DNA of 64,000 nucleotides from JANJTB01 sp032027125 (GTDB taxonomy: Bacteria > Bacteroidota > Ignavibacteria > Kapaibacteriales > UBA2268): NCBI GenBank assembly GCA_032027125.1, contig JAVSMQ010000001.1:3988117-4052116 (forward strand), written 5' to 3'. Position numbers and translations under genes: made by a program. Below, one piece after another: positions 16,901 to 23,491 of this stretch (within the stretch, counting starts at the first letter, position 1; the number at the start of each line of letters is the position of its first letter). Under the pieces are notes generated by a model, which ran no database searches, had not been told where the DNA came from, and saw nothing but the letters and a program-made list of their open reading frames with translations.

Positions 16901-19011
16901 TTAAGAACTCAGAACTCAGCATTCAAAATTCAGAATTCAAGTCCCCTCAGCTTGCAGTATTGTCACCTGTCAGGGAAATGAGTCCTTCGGGCAGAAACGC
17001 TCAAGCAAGTGAAATTACCAATCGTGGCGGAATCACCCGCAATGCCGGAGCGTCAGCGGGACTGACAAGCAAACCGTCATCCGGAGATCTTTCGTCAAGA
17101 CTTCAGCCTCAAACGATGAGCGAAAAGGAGCAGTCTTTATTAAGCAGTTCAAGCCGTCCCGGAACACAAACCGACCGGACAACAGCCTCAGAAATTAAAC
17201 CGAAATCAACAGATAACAAAAACATAACTCCAAGAACATCCGAAGAACTTAGTAACCGCGGACTTGCCGCTCTAATAGAAAAGGAAAGAAAACTTCAGAC
17301 ATCGGGCAGGGAAGGTTCGGTTTCCGAACAAAATCAAACATCAGACACCCGAAACATTCAAAATGAGCTTCGCAGGTCTTCGACTTCAGAATTAGCTCCG
17401 CAGGTCTCCGACTTCAGAATTAGCTCCGCAGGTCTCCGACTTCAGAACTCAGAACTCAGAACTCAGAATGAGCATAGCAGTTCTTCGACTTCAGAACTAA
17501 ATATTAAGAACTCAAAACTCAGAACTCAGAACTCAGAACTCAAAACTCAAAACTCATCATTAGCTCCGCAGGTCTCCGACTCCAAAACTCATAACTCAGA
17601 ATTCAAAACTCAGCATTCAGAAAAGCTTGCAGTATTGTCACCTGTCAGGGAAATGAGTCCTTCGGGCAGAACAAACTCTTCTAATACAACAAAAACATCC
17701 CTAATTAATCCAACTAACAGAAAAGTAATTCAAACAACTACTGCAAATAGTCAAAATATATCCCTAAATAATAACCAAAATAAACAATCTACAAATAATA
17801 AACCTAATCTTTTTGCCACATCAACAACAATGAAGGATAGAGCAAAAGTAATTGGACAAGAAGGCAATAAACAACTTAAGGAATTAATAAAGAAGAATAA
17901 TGGAGAAAGAGAACAATTAACAGTTGCAAGAACAAATGTTGCTAAAGATTCAATTAAAACTGTTAAACCAGGCCAATCCGTTATATTAAAATCTGATAAT
18001 CTTGCTAAAATTGAAAAGTCAATCTACCAAGCTCCGGTCATTAAATTGGATACACAGGTAGTTATAACTAAAAAAGTTGTTAACAAACCTGTACTTCTTG
18101 CTGATGCTTCTTCATCCAAACCACAGTATAAGCGGAGTATAATCACTGATACACTGGTTATTATTAAAAAGCAAGAGACTGCCGGTGGTATTGTAAAGGT
18201 TAATAATCCTCAAAAAGAGAAAGTTACTTATGATACAATGCCATCTATTGCAAAATCTGATTTTATTAAGTCCGAACCAAAGAAATTTCAAAAACCTGTA
18301 GTAAATTATCAGGATGAGAATTTCAGCATTACAATTCAGGATATGAAAGTTCAAAGTGTCAGAGTTATGGATTTTGATGATGAACTTGAATTTCGTAAAT
18401 TTGAGAATTTGCGTGTTAGAAAAATGGTGCCGACTTACGATGCAATTATTGAAGCTTTATTAAAATCACATCCAAAATTTGGTGCAACCCCTGAAAAATT
18501 AGAAAGTTTCCTTGCAGATTTCACATACTCAAAATATAAACAGCTTGTTTATGAAAAGTATGAACCAAGCAATAAATATGACTTAATATGGAATAGATTT
18601 AAAGAGCAGTTTGTATTTTACCGTACGGATTTTCGGCTGACACCACAATGGGACCCTAGAATTTATTTTCCAAGCCATTATAATAATTTTATTAACTGGA
18701 TGCTTGAATTGATTATGGTGCCAATAGTTATAATAAATATTATACCTTTATTCATAGCTATGTATAAAAGGGATTGGTTAATAATTTCGTTGGCAGCCCT
18801 CGTGTTTCTGCATATTTTATTACATGCTCTGGTCGGATATTTACCCCGCTACCGTATTACTATTTACCCGGTCTGGATAACCTTTGCCGTTTACGGTTAC
18901 GACCAAATAACACGATACCTGATTCATCTTTACAAAAATCGTTCTGATTACCGCCGTCGTATTTCCACCTTTTTATTACGCAATCCAAGACTCGGTCCCC
19001 CACAAGTATAA
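13972..19011 (+). CDS. GT-C (PMT/ArnT-like) membrane glycosyltransferase with giant repetitive insert, 5' incomplete
   Basis: Open for 1,679 codons after the N at 13970; the native start is probably missing. Residues about 1-210 contain an extracytoplasmic segment (SDGRKYLETANSI, MPGYPLLISP) and several hydrophobic helices. The last 130 residues contain three or four more (MLELIMVPIVIINIIPLFI, LAALVFLHILL) and the GYLPRYRITIYP motif that resembles the C-terminal H..RY motif of GT39/GT83-type enzymes using polyprenyl-phosphate sugars. Between these halves lies about 1,280 residues of hydrophilic Ser/Thr/Asn/Gln-rich sequence, from about 14640 to 18480. Its middle (15640-17690) is made of four imperfect repeats. 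Base composition there is less AT-rich than in the flanks. The insert is expected in a periplasmic loop if topology is preserved. Nothing comparable is usual for the family. Confidence 0.6.
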   Translation, partial: GYLMYQQGDGNIKTTSDGRKYLETANSIRHFSTITLGNFHPSYKGKDIGDEIMPGYPLLISPFFENLHLISLFQVILLYFGLLYLFRVIINKYLIFFTLINLIWIIFSTSWDYHNQPLIESPTISFLMFIIYFLDRYFKDYNWKDFLWFSILFGILISINNRYIIHFSGFLSFLLILKYFERRIKIKHLIYSFLVVTAIMAPWHIRQYFVYNEFVLFSPVRNNALDRSERKDSLAQISAKILNYRDYLLDSVHHPLKDNPKELEEARILHLKRIKEDEEKYLAKKEAGTLKPKEPRKIIYEPVKREIEDNNLIVVGKVRIGEELIDKRRELLGFKQVKRRKYEKVDKSDDINIVKYDVDGKPIGQQLASNASSRSGSGQELVYLNRPPQSAIPSKSSSTIRTNENDGQIVASNRNLSQDVATLRERNPDNQETRVRSVKELPDVQQIKIKKEIAEFLNISSDNEVFVDMSLDSLEIMLLSSSPEVRQEYLKLLNPELNFKPKIASLNTRQNDENFSKSSLRQFAETVLLGETPNKVKESTPNNASIQTKNSGTGIAESKISGQENLTPKTSEELSNRGLAALIEKERNLQSSGRAGSVSVQNQTSDTRNIKNELRRSSTSELSTSSAGLRLHDSAFNIQHSEFKTPQLAVLSPVREMNPSGRNAQASEITNRGGITRNAGASAGLTSKPSAGDISSSLQPQTMSEKEQSLQSSSSRPGTQTDRTTASELKAKSADNKNITPRTSEELSNRGLAALIEKERNLQSSGREGSVSEQNQTSDIRNIKNELRRSPTSELAPQVSDSRTQNSELRTQNELRRSSTSEFKSPQLAVLSPVREMNPSGRNAQASEITNRGGITRNAGASAGLTGKPSSEDISSRPEPQTMSEKEQSLLSSSSRPGTQTDQTTASEIKPKSTDNKNITPRTSEELSNRGLAALIEKERKLQLSGRAGSVSVQNQTSDTRIIKNELRRSSNSELNIKNSELSIQNSEFKSPQLAVLSPVREMSPSGRNAQASEITNRGGITRNAGASAGLTSKPSSGDLSSRLQPQTMSEKEQSLLSSSSRPGTQTDRTTASEIKPKSTDNKNITPRTSEELSNRGLAALIEKERKLQTSGREGSVSEQNQTSDTRNIQNELRRSSTSELAPQVSDFRISSAGLRLQNSELRTQNEHSSSSTSELNIKNSKLRTQNSELKTQNSSLAPQVSDSKTHNSEFKTQHSEKLAVLSPVREMSPSGRTNSSNTTKTSLINPTNRKVIQTTTANSQNISLNNNQNKQSTNNKPNLFATSTTMKDRAKVIGQEGNKQLKELIKKNNGEREQLTVARTNVAKDSIKTVKPGQSVILKSDNLAKIEKSIYQAPVIKLDTQVVITKKVVNKPVLLADASSSKPQYKRSIITDTLVIIKKQETAGGIVKVNNPQKEKVTYDTMPSIAKSDFIKSEPKKFQKPVVNYQDENFSITIQDMKVQSVRVMDFDDELEFRKFENLRVRKMVPTYDAIIEALLKSHPKFGATPEKLESFLADFTYSKYKQLVYEKYEPSNKYDLIWNRFKEQFVFYRTDFRLTPQWDPRIYFPSHYNNFINWMLELIMVPIVIINIIPLFIAMYKRDWLIISLAALVFLHILLHALVGYLPRYRITIYPVWITFAVYGYDQITRYLIHLYKNRSDYRRRISTFLLRNPRLGPPQV
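15661..17690 (+). repeat. Four long imperfect tandem repeats inside the GT-C gene
   Basis: The anchor ATCCGAAGAACTTAGTAACC occurs at 15681, 16200, 16740 and 17238, giving periods of 519, 540 and 498 bp, all multiples of three. Each unit encodes a TSEELSNRGLAALIEKER block, a variable block, a QLAVLSPVREM.PSGR block and (in the first three) a GGITRNAGASAGLT block. The variable block is built of shorter DNA repeats: AACTCAGA-type 9-mers and a 28-bp unit containing CTCCGCAGGTCTCCGACTTC. Some of these 28-bp units abut, shifting frame by one base each time while staying open. Confidence 0.92.
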
Positions 19012-19080
19012 GTGTCGGTACAGATTTTTAGTTCCGTAGGAACTACCTGTAAGTAGAAAATAGTATCTTTTGAAAGTAAC

Positions 19081-19131
19081 AAGCTCCGTAGGAGTGAACC
19101 TTAATAAGTTCGCACGTACGGAGCTTTTTTT
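19081..19131 (+). terminator. Terminator-like hairpin after the GT-C gene
   Basis: Arms AAGCTCCGTA (19081-19090) and TACGGAGCTT (19117-19126) enclose a 26-nt loop and run into eight T. It lies 70 bp after the GT-C stop and plausibly ends the polysaccharide operon. Confidence 0.6.
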
Positions 19132-19132
19132 G

Positions 19133-19565
19133 TTTCTCCCTTATCAAGGGAGATGTCCGCAGGACAGAGGGATTTGACTTTCATTTTCATTCAAACTCAA
19201 CAACTTTGTAACATTATAACTCAATAGCTTTAAAACTCAATAACTTTATAACTCGATAACATTATAACTCAACAACTTTATAACTTTAAAACTCAATAAC
19301 ATTATAACTTGAAACCCAATCCACCTCCATCAACTCCGTTGACACCTCCGCCGGCGGCGGACACAATTCATTTTTCTCCCTTATCAAGGGAGATGTCCGC
19401 AGGACAGAGGGATTTGACTTTAATTTTCATTCAAACTCAATAACATTATAACTTTATAACTCAATAACTTTATAACTCAATAACTTTCTAACTCAACAAC
19501 TTTATAACTCAATAACTTTCTAACTCAACAACTTTATAACTTTATAACACAATAACATTATAACT
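19133..19565. repeat. Tandem 240-bp duplication with short AT-rich repeats
   Basis: The segments 19133-19200 and 19373-19440 are nearly identical and exactly 240 bp apart. Both contain the GATGTCCGCAGGACAGAGGG palindromic block, which recurs at about 21739 and in partial form at 21796 and 22137. Each is followed by a run of imperfect 17-bp repeats of AACTCAATAACTTTATA type. Confidence 0.8.
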
Positions 19566-19670
19566 TGAAACAATTTCTTCTCGGAAATTACTAAGTCAGC
19601 ATTAACAATACTATTTTATTAAATTGTATATAAAATACTTTAGGATAATTTAGGTCATTCCGATAAAATG

Positions 19671-19698
19671 TATTATATTTGTAAGTAGTACTATAATA
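19671..19698 (+). promoter_or_regulatory. Candidate hipBA promoter/operator
   Basis: TATATTTG at 19674-19681 fits the Bacteroidota minus-7 consensus TAnnTTTG, 35 bases before the hipB ATG. It is overlapped by an inverted repeat TATTATA (19671-19677) and TATAATA (19692-19698), a possible site for HipB autorepression. I see no clear minus-33 TTG, so this is tentative. Confidence 0.3.
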
Positions 19699-19715
19699 TC
19701 AGTAAATTAATAATT

Positions 19716-20039
19716 ATGGAAGTAAATAGTAATATAATACAAATTAACAATATGTCAGCGTCGGATATTTGCCGTCAAGTTTCAATTCGGGTAAAAACCC
19801 GCAGGTTAGAATTAAATCTTACGCAAATTGGTTTGGCTTCGAGGGCAGGGATTAATATTGAAACCTACCGGAAATTTGAGCGTACAGGCGAAATTTCCTT
19901 GCTGAATTTAGCGAAAATTGGAAATGCCTTGAATGTAAGTTCTGATTTTGATTTACTATTTACCCAACGGCAGTTTCAAAGTATTGATGAACTGTTGAAG
20001 TTAGAAAAAGTGAACCGAAAGCGAGGGAAAAAAGCATGA
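19716..20039 (+). CDS. hipB: HipB-like antitoxin, XRE-family repressor
   Basis: 107 residues with a helix-turn-helix of the Cro/C1 type at about residues 18-72 (VSIRVKTRRLELNLTQIGLASRAGINIETYRKFE in pattern), followed by a basic tail ending RKRGKKA. In HipBA systems HipB binds and inhibits the HipA kinase and represses its own operon. The stop overlaps the hipA ATG by 4 bp, typical of toxin-antitoxin pairs. Candidate operator sequence lies just upstream. The pair sits in repeat-rich flanks, consistent with a mobile or accessory origin. Confidence 0.88.
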   Translation: MEVNSNIIQINNMSASDICRQVSIRVKTRRLELNLTQIGLASRAGINIETYRKFERTGEISLLNLAKIGNALNVSSDFDLLFTQRQFQSIDELLKLEKVNRKRGKKA

Positions 20040-21115
20040 AGCATGTAAATCTTGTTGAAGTTTATTTTGGAAAACATAAAGTTGGGCGATTGGCTCAAAC
20101 TCATGATGGAATTTGTGCTTTTGAGTATGATGCAAATTATCTTACCACAGGAATATCAATTTCACCTTTTGAACTTCCGTTGAAAAATGGTGTTATACTT
20201 GCTAAGCGGAATCCTTTTGAAGGAAATTTTGGTGTGTTTGACGATTGTTTGCCGGATGGTTGGGGTTTATTAATTTTAGAACGCTATTTACAACAGCAAG
20301 GTATCAACCCAAAAACTTTGACAATACTCGACCGTTTGTCGTTGGTTGGTGTTGCTGGTAGAGGAGCATTGGAGTTTCGACCCGACCAAAGTGTTATTAG
20401 CTCCAACGACCTTGTAAACTTTGAACATTTAGCTTCTGAAACTGAAAAAATACTTGCAAGTGGAACTTATCAGGGCGATTCTATTTCAAGTTTATACCAA
20501 CAGGGTGGTTCACCCGGAGGTGCACGCCCAAAGATTTTTACGAAATTCGAAGGAAAAGAATGGCTTGTTAAGTTTAGAGCGAGTTCCGATCCCCAAAATA
20601 TTGGAAAAATTGAATATGACTATTCAATACTTGCCAAAAAATGCGGTATAGAAATGCCTGAAACCCGACTGTTTGAGAGTAGATATTTTGGTGTAGAGCG
20701 ATTCGACCGTACCCGAGTTGGGAAAGTTCATATCGTAAGTGTTGCAGGGTTATTGAATGCTGATTATCGCTTGCCATGTTTGGATTATTCCCACATTTTC
20801 CAGCTTTGTAACGCTTTAACCCACAATGTACAAGAACTGTGGAAATTGTATCGGCTGATGGTGTTCAACTTTCTGATTGGGAACAAAGACGACCACGTAA
20901 AAAACTTTGCCTTTATGCTCAGTAATGACGAATGGCACCTTACGCCGGCATTCGACATTCTGCCAGGCAATGGTATTAATGGTTATCATACAACATCTAT
21001 AAACGATAACATTACACCCACAAAAGAAGATGTTTGGGCGGTAGCTGAAAAAATAGGACTTGAACGCAATAAGGCTGTTGTCATTTATAATTCAATCAAA
21101 GAACAATTAAGATAA
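20036..21115 (+). CDS. hipA: HipA-like serine/threonine kinase toxin
   Basis: 359 residues. An N-terminal HipA subdomain 1 (VYFGKHKVGRLAQT) is followed by the HipA N-lobe with the GGSPGGARPKI phosphate-loop-like segment (about residues 160-170) and lysine-containing WLVKFRA. The C-lobe has the catalytic NKDDHVKNF loop (residues 283-291) and the metal-binding AFDILP (Asp307). HipA of E. coli phosphorylates glutamyl-tRNA synthetase and causes growth arrest and persistence. The target in this organism is unknown. The protein is shorter than E. coli HipA (about 440) but all kinase motifs are intact, so it is probably active. Confidence 0.9.
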   Translation: MKHVNLVEVYFGKHKVGRLAQTHDGICAFEYDANYLTTGISISPFELPLKNGVILAKRNPFEGNFGVFDDCLPDGWGLLILERYLQQQGINPKTLTILDRLSLVGVAGRGALEFRPDQSVISSNDLVNFEHLASETEKILASGTYQGDSISSLYQQGGSPGGARPKIFTKFEGKEWLVKFRASSDPQNIGKIEYDYSILAKKCGIEMPETRLFESRYFGVERFDRTRVGKVHIVSVAGLLNADYRLPCLDYSHIFQLCNALTHNVQELWKLYRLMVFNFLIGNKDDHVKNFAFMLSNDEWHLTPAFDILPGNGINGYHTTSINDNITPTKEDVWAVAEKIGLERNKAVVIYNSIKEQLR

Positions 21116-21151
21116 AATTAGTAGTTTTCAATTAGAAATAATAATAAAATT

Positions 21152-21402
21152 ATGACAAATGAATTTCCAAAAATATCTATTGTTCCACCCTCTTATAATC
21201 AAAGCCAATATCTTGAAGAAACTATTTTATCAGTTATTGGTCAGAATTATCCTAACCTTGAGTATATTATTATTGATGGTGGAAGTACAGATAATTCCGT
21301 TGAAATAATTAAGAAATACGAAAAGTATTTATCGTACCGCGTAAGTGAGAAGGATAATGGAAACTATCATGCAATACAAAAAGGCTTTGACAAAAGCTGT
21401 TT
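21152..21402 (+). pseudogene. Family 2 glycosyltransferase truncated by an IS21-like repeat array
   Basis: The first about 83 codons are an excellent GT-A N-terminus (KISIVPPSYNQSQYLEETIL, YIIIDGGSTDNSVEIIKKY, SEKDNGNYHAIQKGF). Homology stops at about 21400, exactly where the 23-bp tandem repeats begin, and the frame then ends in the array. The metal-binding DD motif and all later parts are missing. It is most simply a glycosyltransferase gene destroyed by insertion or deletion at a mobile-element end. Confidence 0.85.
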
Positions 21403-21517
21403 ATTTCGGTTAAAGTATACCACTCATTTCGGTTAAAGTATACCACTCATTTCGGTTAAAGTATACCACTCATTTCGGTGAAAGTATACCACCTGTTTCG
21501 GTGAAAGTATACCACCC
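21403..21517. repeat. Five-copy 23-bp tandem repeat, IS21-like terminal array
   Basis: Units begin at 21403, 21426, 21449, 21472 and 21495, each close to ATTTCGGTTAAAGTATACCA plus three bases. Units 4 and 5 carry GGTGAAAG instead of GGTTAAAG. There are no spacers, so it is not a CRISPR. Tandem transposase-binding repeats of this size are a hallmark of IS21-family ends; assignment to that family is inferred because no istA/istB gene is present. The array directly follows a broken glycosyltransferase frame. Confidence 0.85.
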
Positions 21518-21544
21518 TCCTTATCACATCTGCACTTTTGGGCG

Positions 21545-21620
21545 CGTCATCCTGAGCCAGCGAAGGATCCAGGCTGCTATTTAATGAAAACATGGACTCT
21601 ACACTTCGTGTCAGAGTGAC
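21545..21620. repeat. REP-like palindromic element, copy 2
   Basis: Same family as 373-450: CGTCATCCTGAGC at the left, AGGATCCAGGCTG then an AT-rich centre (TTTAATGAAAACATGGA), and CTTCGTGTCAGAGTGAC at the right. The arms are imperfect. Confidence 0.65.
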
Positions 21621-21639
21621 AAAACAAGGAGTTCCAGAA

Positions 21640-22233
21640 ATACAAACCAATCCACCTCCGTCACTCCGTGATACCAACGCAGGCGGAGGACATAAACCAA
21701 AATCCCCCTGCTTCGCTTTCCCCCTTTGCCAAAGTGGGATGTCCGCAGGACAGAGGGATTCGGATTTTATTTCTCCTCACCTTTGCAAGGAGGGGTGTCC
21801 GCAGGACGGGTTGGTAGTTGGTTCCCGAGGTGGGATTGATATTCTACAATCATTTCACTCCTGTCGGAGTTAACAGACTGATTTATTCCCCTCCTTTTTT
21901 TCATGGAGGGNNNNNNNNNNNNNNNNNNNNNNNNNNNNNNNNNNNNNNNNNNNNNNNNNNNNNNNNNNNNNNNNNNNNNNNNNNNNNNNNNNNNNNNNNN
22001 NNNNNNNNNNNNNNNNNNNNNNNNNNNNNNNNNNNNNNNNNNNNNNNNNNNNNNNNTGGGATTGATATTCTACAATCATTTCACTCCTGTCGGAGTTAAC
22101 AGACTGATTTATTCCCCTCCTTTTTTTCATGGAGGGGTGTCCGCAGGACGGGGTGGTGGTTTTCCCCCTTTGCCAAAGGGGGATGTCACGGAGTGATAGG
22201 GGGATTTGGCTTAACTGGTTGGTTTTCGTCGGA
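21640..22233. other. Gene-free palindrome-rich stretch with an assembly gap
   Basis: No intact gene. The stretch is a mosaic of low-complexity palindromic blocks, such as CCCCCTTTGCCAAAG, GATGTCCGCAGGACAGAGGG and CACTCCGTGATACC, that also appear at 19133, 19373, 22360 and 60712. Frames that look open here are by-products of these blocks and the Ns. Confidence 0.6.
21831..22136. repeat. 80-bp perfect direct repeat flanking a 146-base N gap
   Basis: Sequence 21831-21910 is identical to 22057-22136, and the space between (21911-22056) is all N. The layout implies a 226-bp period tandem repeat or a scaffold join on a repeat end. Confidence 0.9.
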
Positions 22234-22473
22234 ATTTCCATCTACCCCAACCCTGCAGAAGATTTTATCACAATCCAAACTTCGGAAGTTTCAGAAACTT
22301 CCGAAGTTTATAAAGTGCAAATATTTGATGTGCTTGGAATTGAAGTCATTTCCACCCCGTCACTCCGTGACACCCCTCAAGAGGGGAATTTAAGAATTGA
22401 TGTTTCCCATCTCCCTTCTGGAATATATTATATCAAGATTGGAGAAAAGGTAGAAAAGTTTGTGAAGATGTGA
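22234..22473 (+). pseudogene. Orphan T9SS type A C-terminal sorting domain
   Basis: An 80-residue frame, ISIYPNPAEDFITIQT through VSHLPSGIYYIKIGEKVEKF, is a complete Por-secretion (T9SS type A) sorting domain with the YPNP start and the final basic motif, but nothing precedes it except repeat sequence. Two palindromic pieces lie inside the coding frame: a perfect 15-bp inverted repeat with 3-nt loop at 22277-22309 (encoding TSEVSETSEV) and a CCGTCACTCCGTGACACC block at about 22357 (encoding TPSLRDTPQEG). It is probably the tail of a lost secreted protein. Confidence 0.75.
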
Positions 22474-22478
22474 AAAAT

Positions 22479-22504
22479 AAAGGCGGGAAATCCCGCCTTT
22501 GTTG
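22479..22504 (+). terminator. Rho-independent terminator
   Basis: Ten-base arms AAAGGCGGGA and TCCCGCCTTT around a 2-nt loop begin five bases after the orphan sorting-domain stop. Only a short T tract follows. Confidence 0.6.
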
Positions 22505-22574
22505 TAAAATGCTAATCTATAGGTAGATAATGTGTTGAACCTGACTACATTATATGATATGCAGAAAGTGTTTG

Positions 22575-23480
22575 TTAGAATGGAGTCCAGGCAAAATTTA
22601 CTACAGGAAAAATTGCCGGTGCAGTAAAAAACATAAATCCGAAATCAGCAGAAAACGAACTGTTCTGAAGCCGGAGTGCAGCAAGAATCGCCGTATTGGT
22701 TACTTTGGCTATATCTGTATTCCAGATTTCACCGACAAAGTATAAATCGTGTCTTTCAGAAAATTTCGTGGTCAGACCGACACCGATACCAAATGAATTA
22801 TTTGTGTAAATAACCGATGGATAATGGTATTCGGCAAATCTGAAATCATAATAATCATTTTCACCGGTTTTAACGAAAAATAAACCGGTTATATCAGTCC
22901 TGTCGCCAAGAAATGTGACGTTAGCATAAATGTGGGAAAATTTATTCTGGTCATTGACAAATGCGAGATTGCCGCCGATACCTATGCTCATTCCGCCTTT
23001 CATTTCCTCCCACTGCATTGTAAAAACCGTTGCCTTGACATTCAGCAGACTTACCTGGTCCTGACTTTGAACTGTGGGAATCACACTCCTGCCTGCAGTG
23101 ACCGAGACATAATCATAAATTCCGAATCCTGCATAAAAAAAAGCAAGCATATAATTGCTGATAAAATGATTGCTTCCAATCGGCTCGGCTGTCGGCATCA
23201 TAAATACGCGGTGGCTGTGCCGGTTAATATCATCTTTGACACTAACATCTTTTATCTCGTTAAGGTAGAGCAATGTAGTACCAATTTGAGTTTTAAATTT
23301 GATTGAACCGCCGTTTGTAGTGTCGTCGGTAACTTCTACAAGTCTGCCGCTAATCATATCACCGTTATTAAGCCTTAAAACATAAATTGTATTGTCATCA
23401 CCCGTAAATGACTCAAGAACATCCGAATAACCGGTTTCATAAGAAAGGAAAATAAAAAGTATAAGTATGCAGTTTTTCAT
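22575..23480 (-). CDS. Secreted/outer-membrane protein of unknown function
   Basis: 301 residues from the ATG at 23480, which has AAAGG about ten bases upstream; a longer frame to 23525 would put 15 extra residues before the signal peptide. Residues 1-20 (MKNCILILFIFLSYETGYSD) form a signal peptide. Residues 25-75 look like a small beta-domain (YVLRLNNGDMISGRLVEV), as in proteins with an Sm/SH3-like fold. The rest alternates short amphipathic strands and ends in Phe (NFAWTPF), as outer-membrane beta-barrels do. It follows rlmN by 11 bp in the same direction. I do not recognise a family. Confidence 0.7.
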   Translation of the reverse strand: MKNCILILFIFLSYETGYSDVLESFTGDDNTIYVLRLNNGDMISGRLVEVTDDTTNGGSIKFKTQIGTTLLYLNEIKDVSVKDDINRHSHRVFMMPTAEPIGSNHFISNYMLAFFYAGFGIYDYVSVTAGRSVIPTVQSQDQVSLLNVKATVFTMQWEEMKGGMSIGIGGNLAFVNDQNKFSHIYANVTFLGDRTDITGLFFVKTGENDYYDFRFAEYHYPSVIYTNNSFGIGVGLTTKFSERHDLYFVGEIWNTDIAKVTNTAILAALRLQNSSFSADFGFMFFTAPAIFPVVNFAWTPF

Positions 23481-23491
23481 TTCAAACACCT

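Larger units (their letters stand above)
19012..19715. other. 704-bp gene-free, repeat-filled spacer
   Basis: No gene is supportable here. It contains a small AGTTCC-GTA-GGAACT hairpin (19030-19044), a terminator-like hairpin (19081-19131), two copies of a block starting TTTCTCCCTTATCAAGGGAG (about 19133 and 19373, period 240 bp), and two stretches of imperfect short repeats of AACTCAATAACTTTATA type (about 19195-19312 and 19433-19565). The last 100 bp are the AT-rich control region of hipBA. Confidence 0.7.

Noticed and set aside
21403..21517. CRISPR array
   Set aside because: The 23-bp units abut without spacers and no cas gene is present. The same holds for 1-126.
21592..22241. Several open frames on both strands around the N gap
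   Set aside because: They are produced by Ns read as unknown residues and by palindromic intergenic blocks; none resembles a protein family except the T9SS tail from 22234 on.
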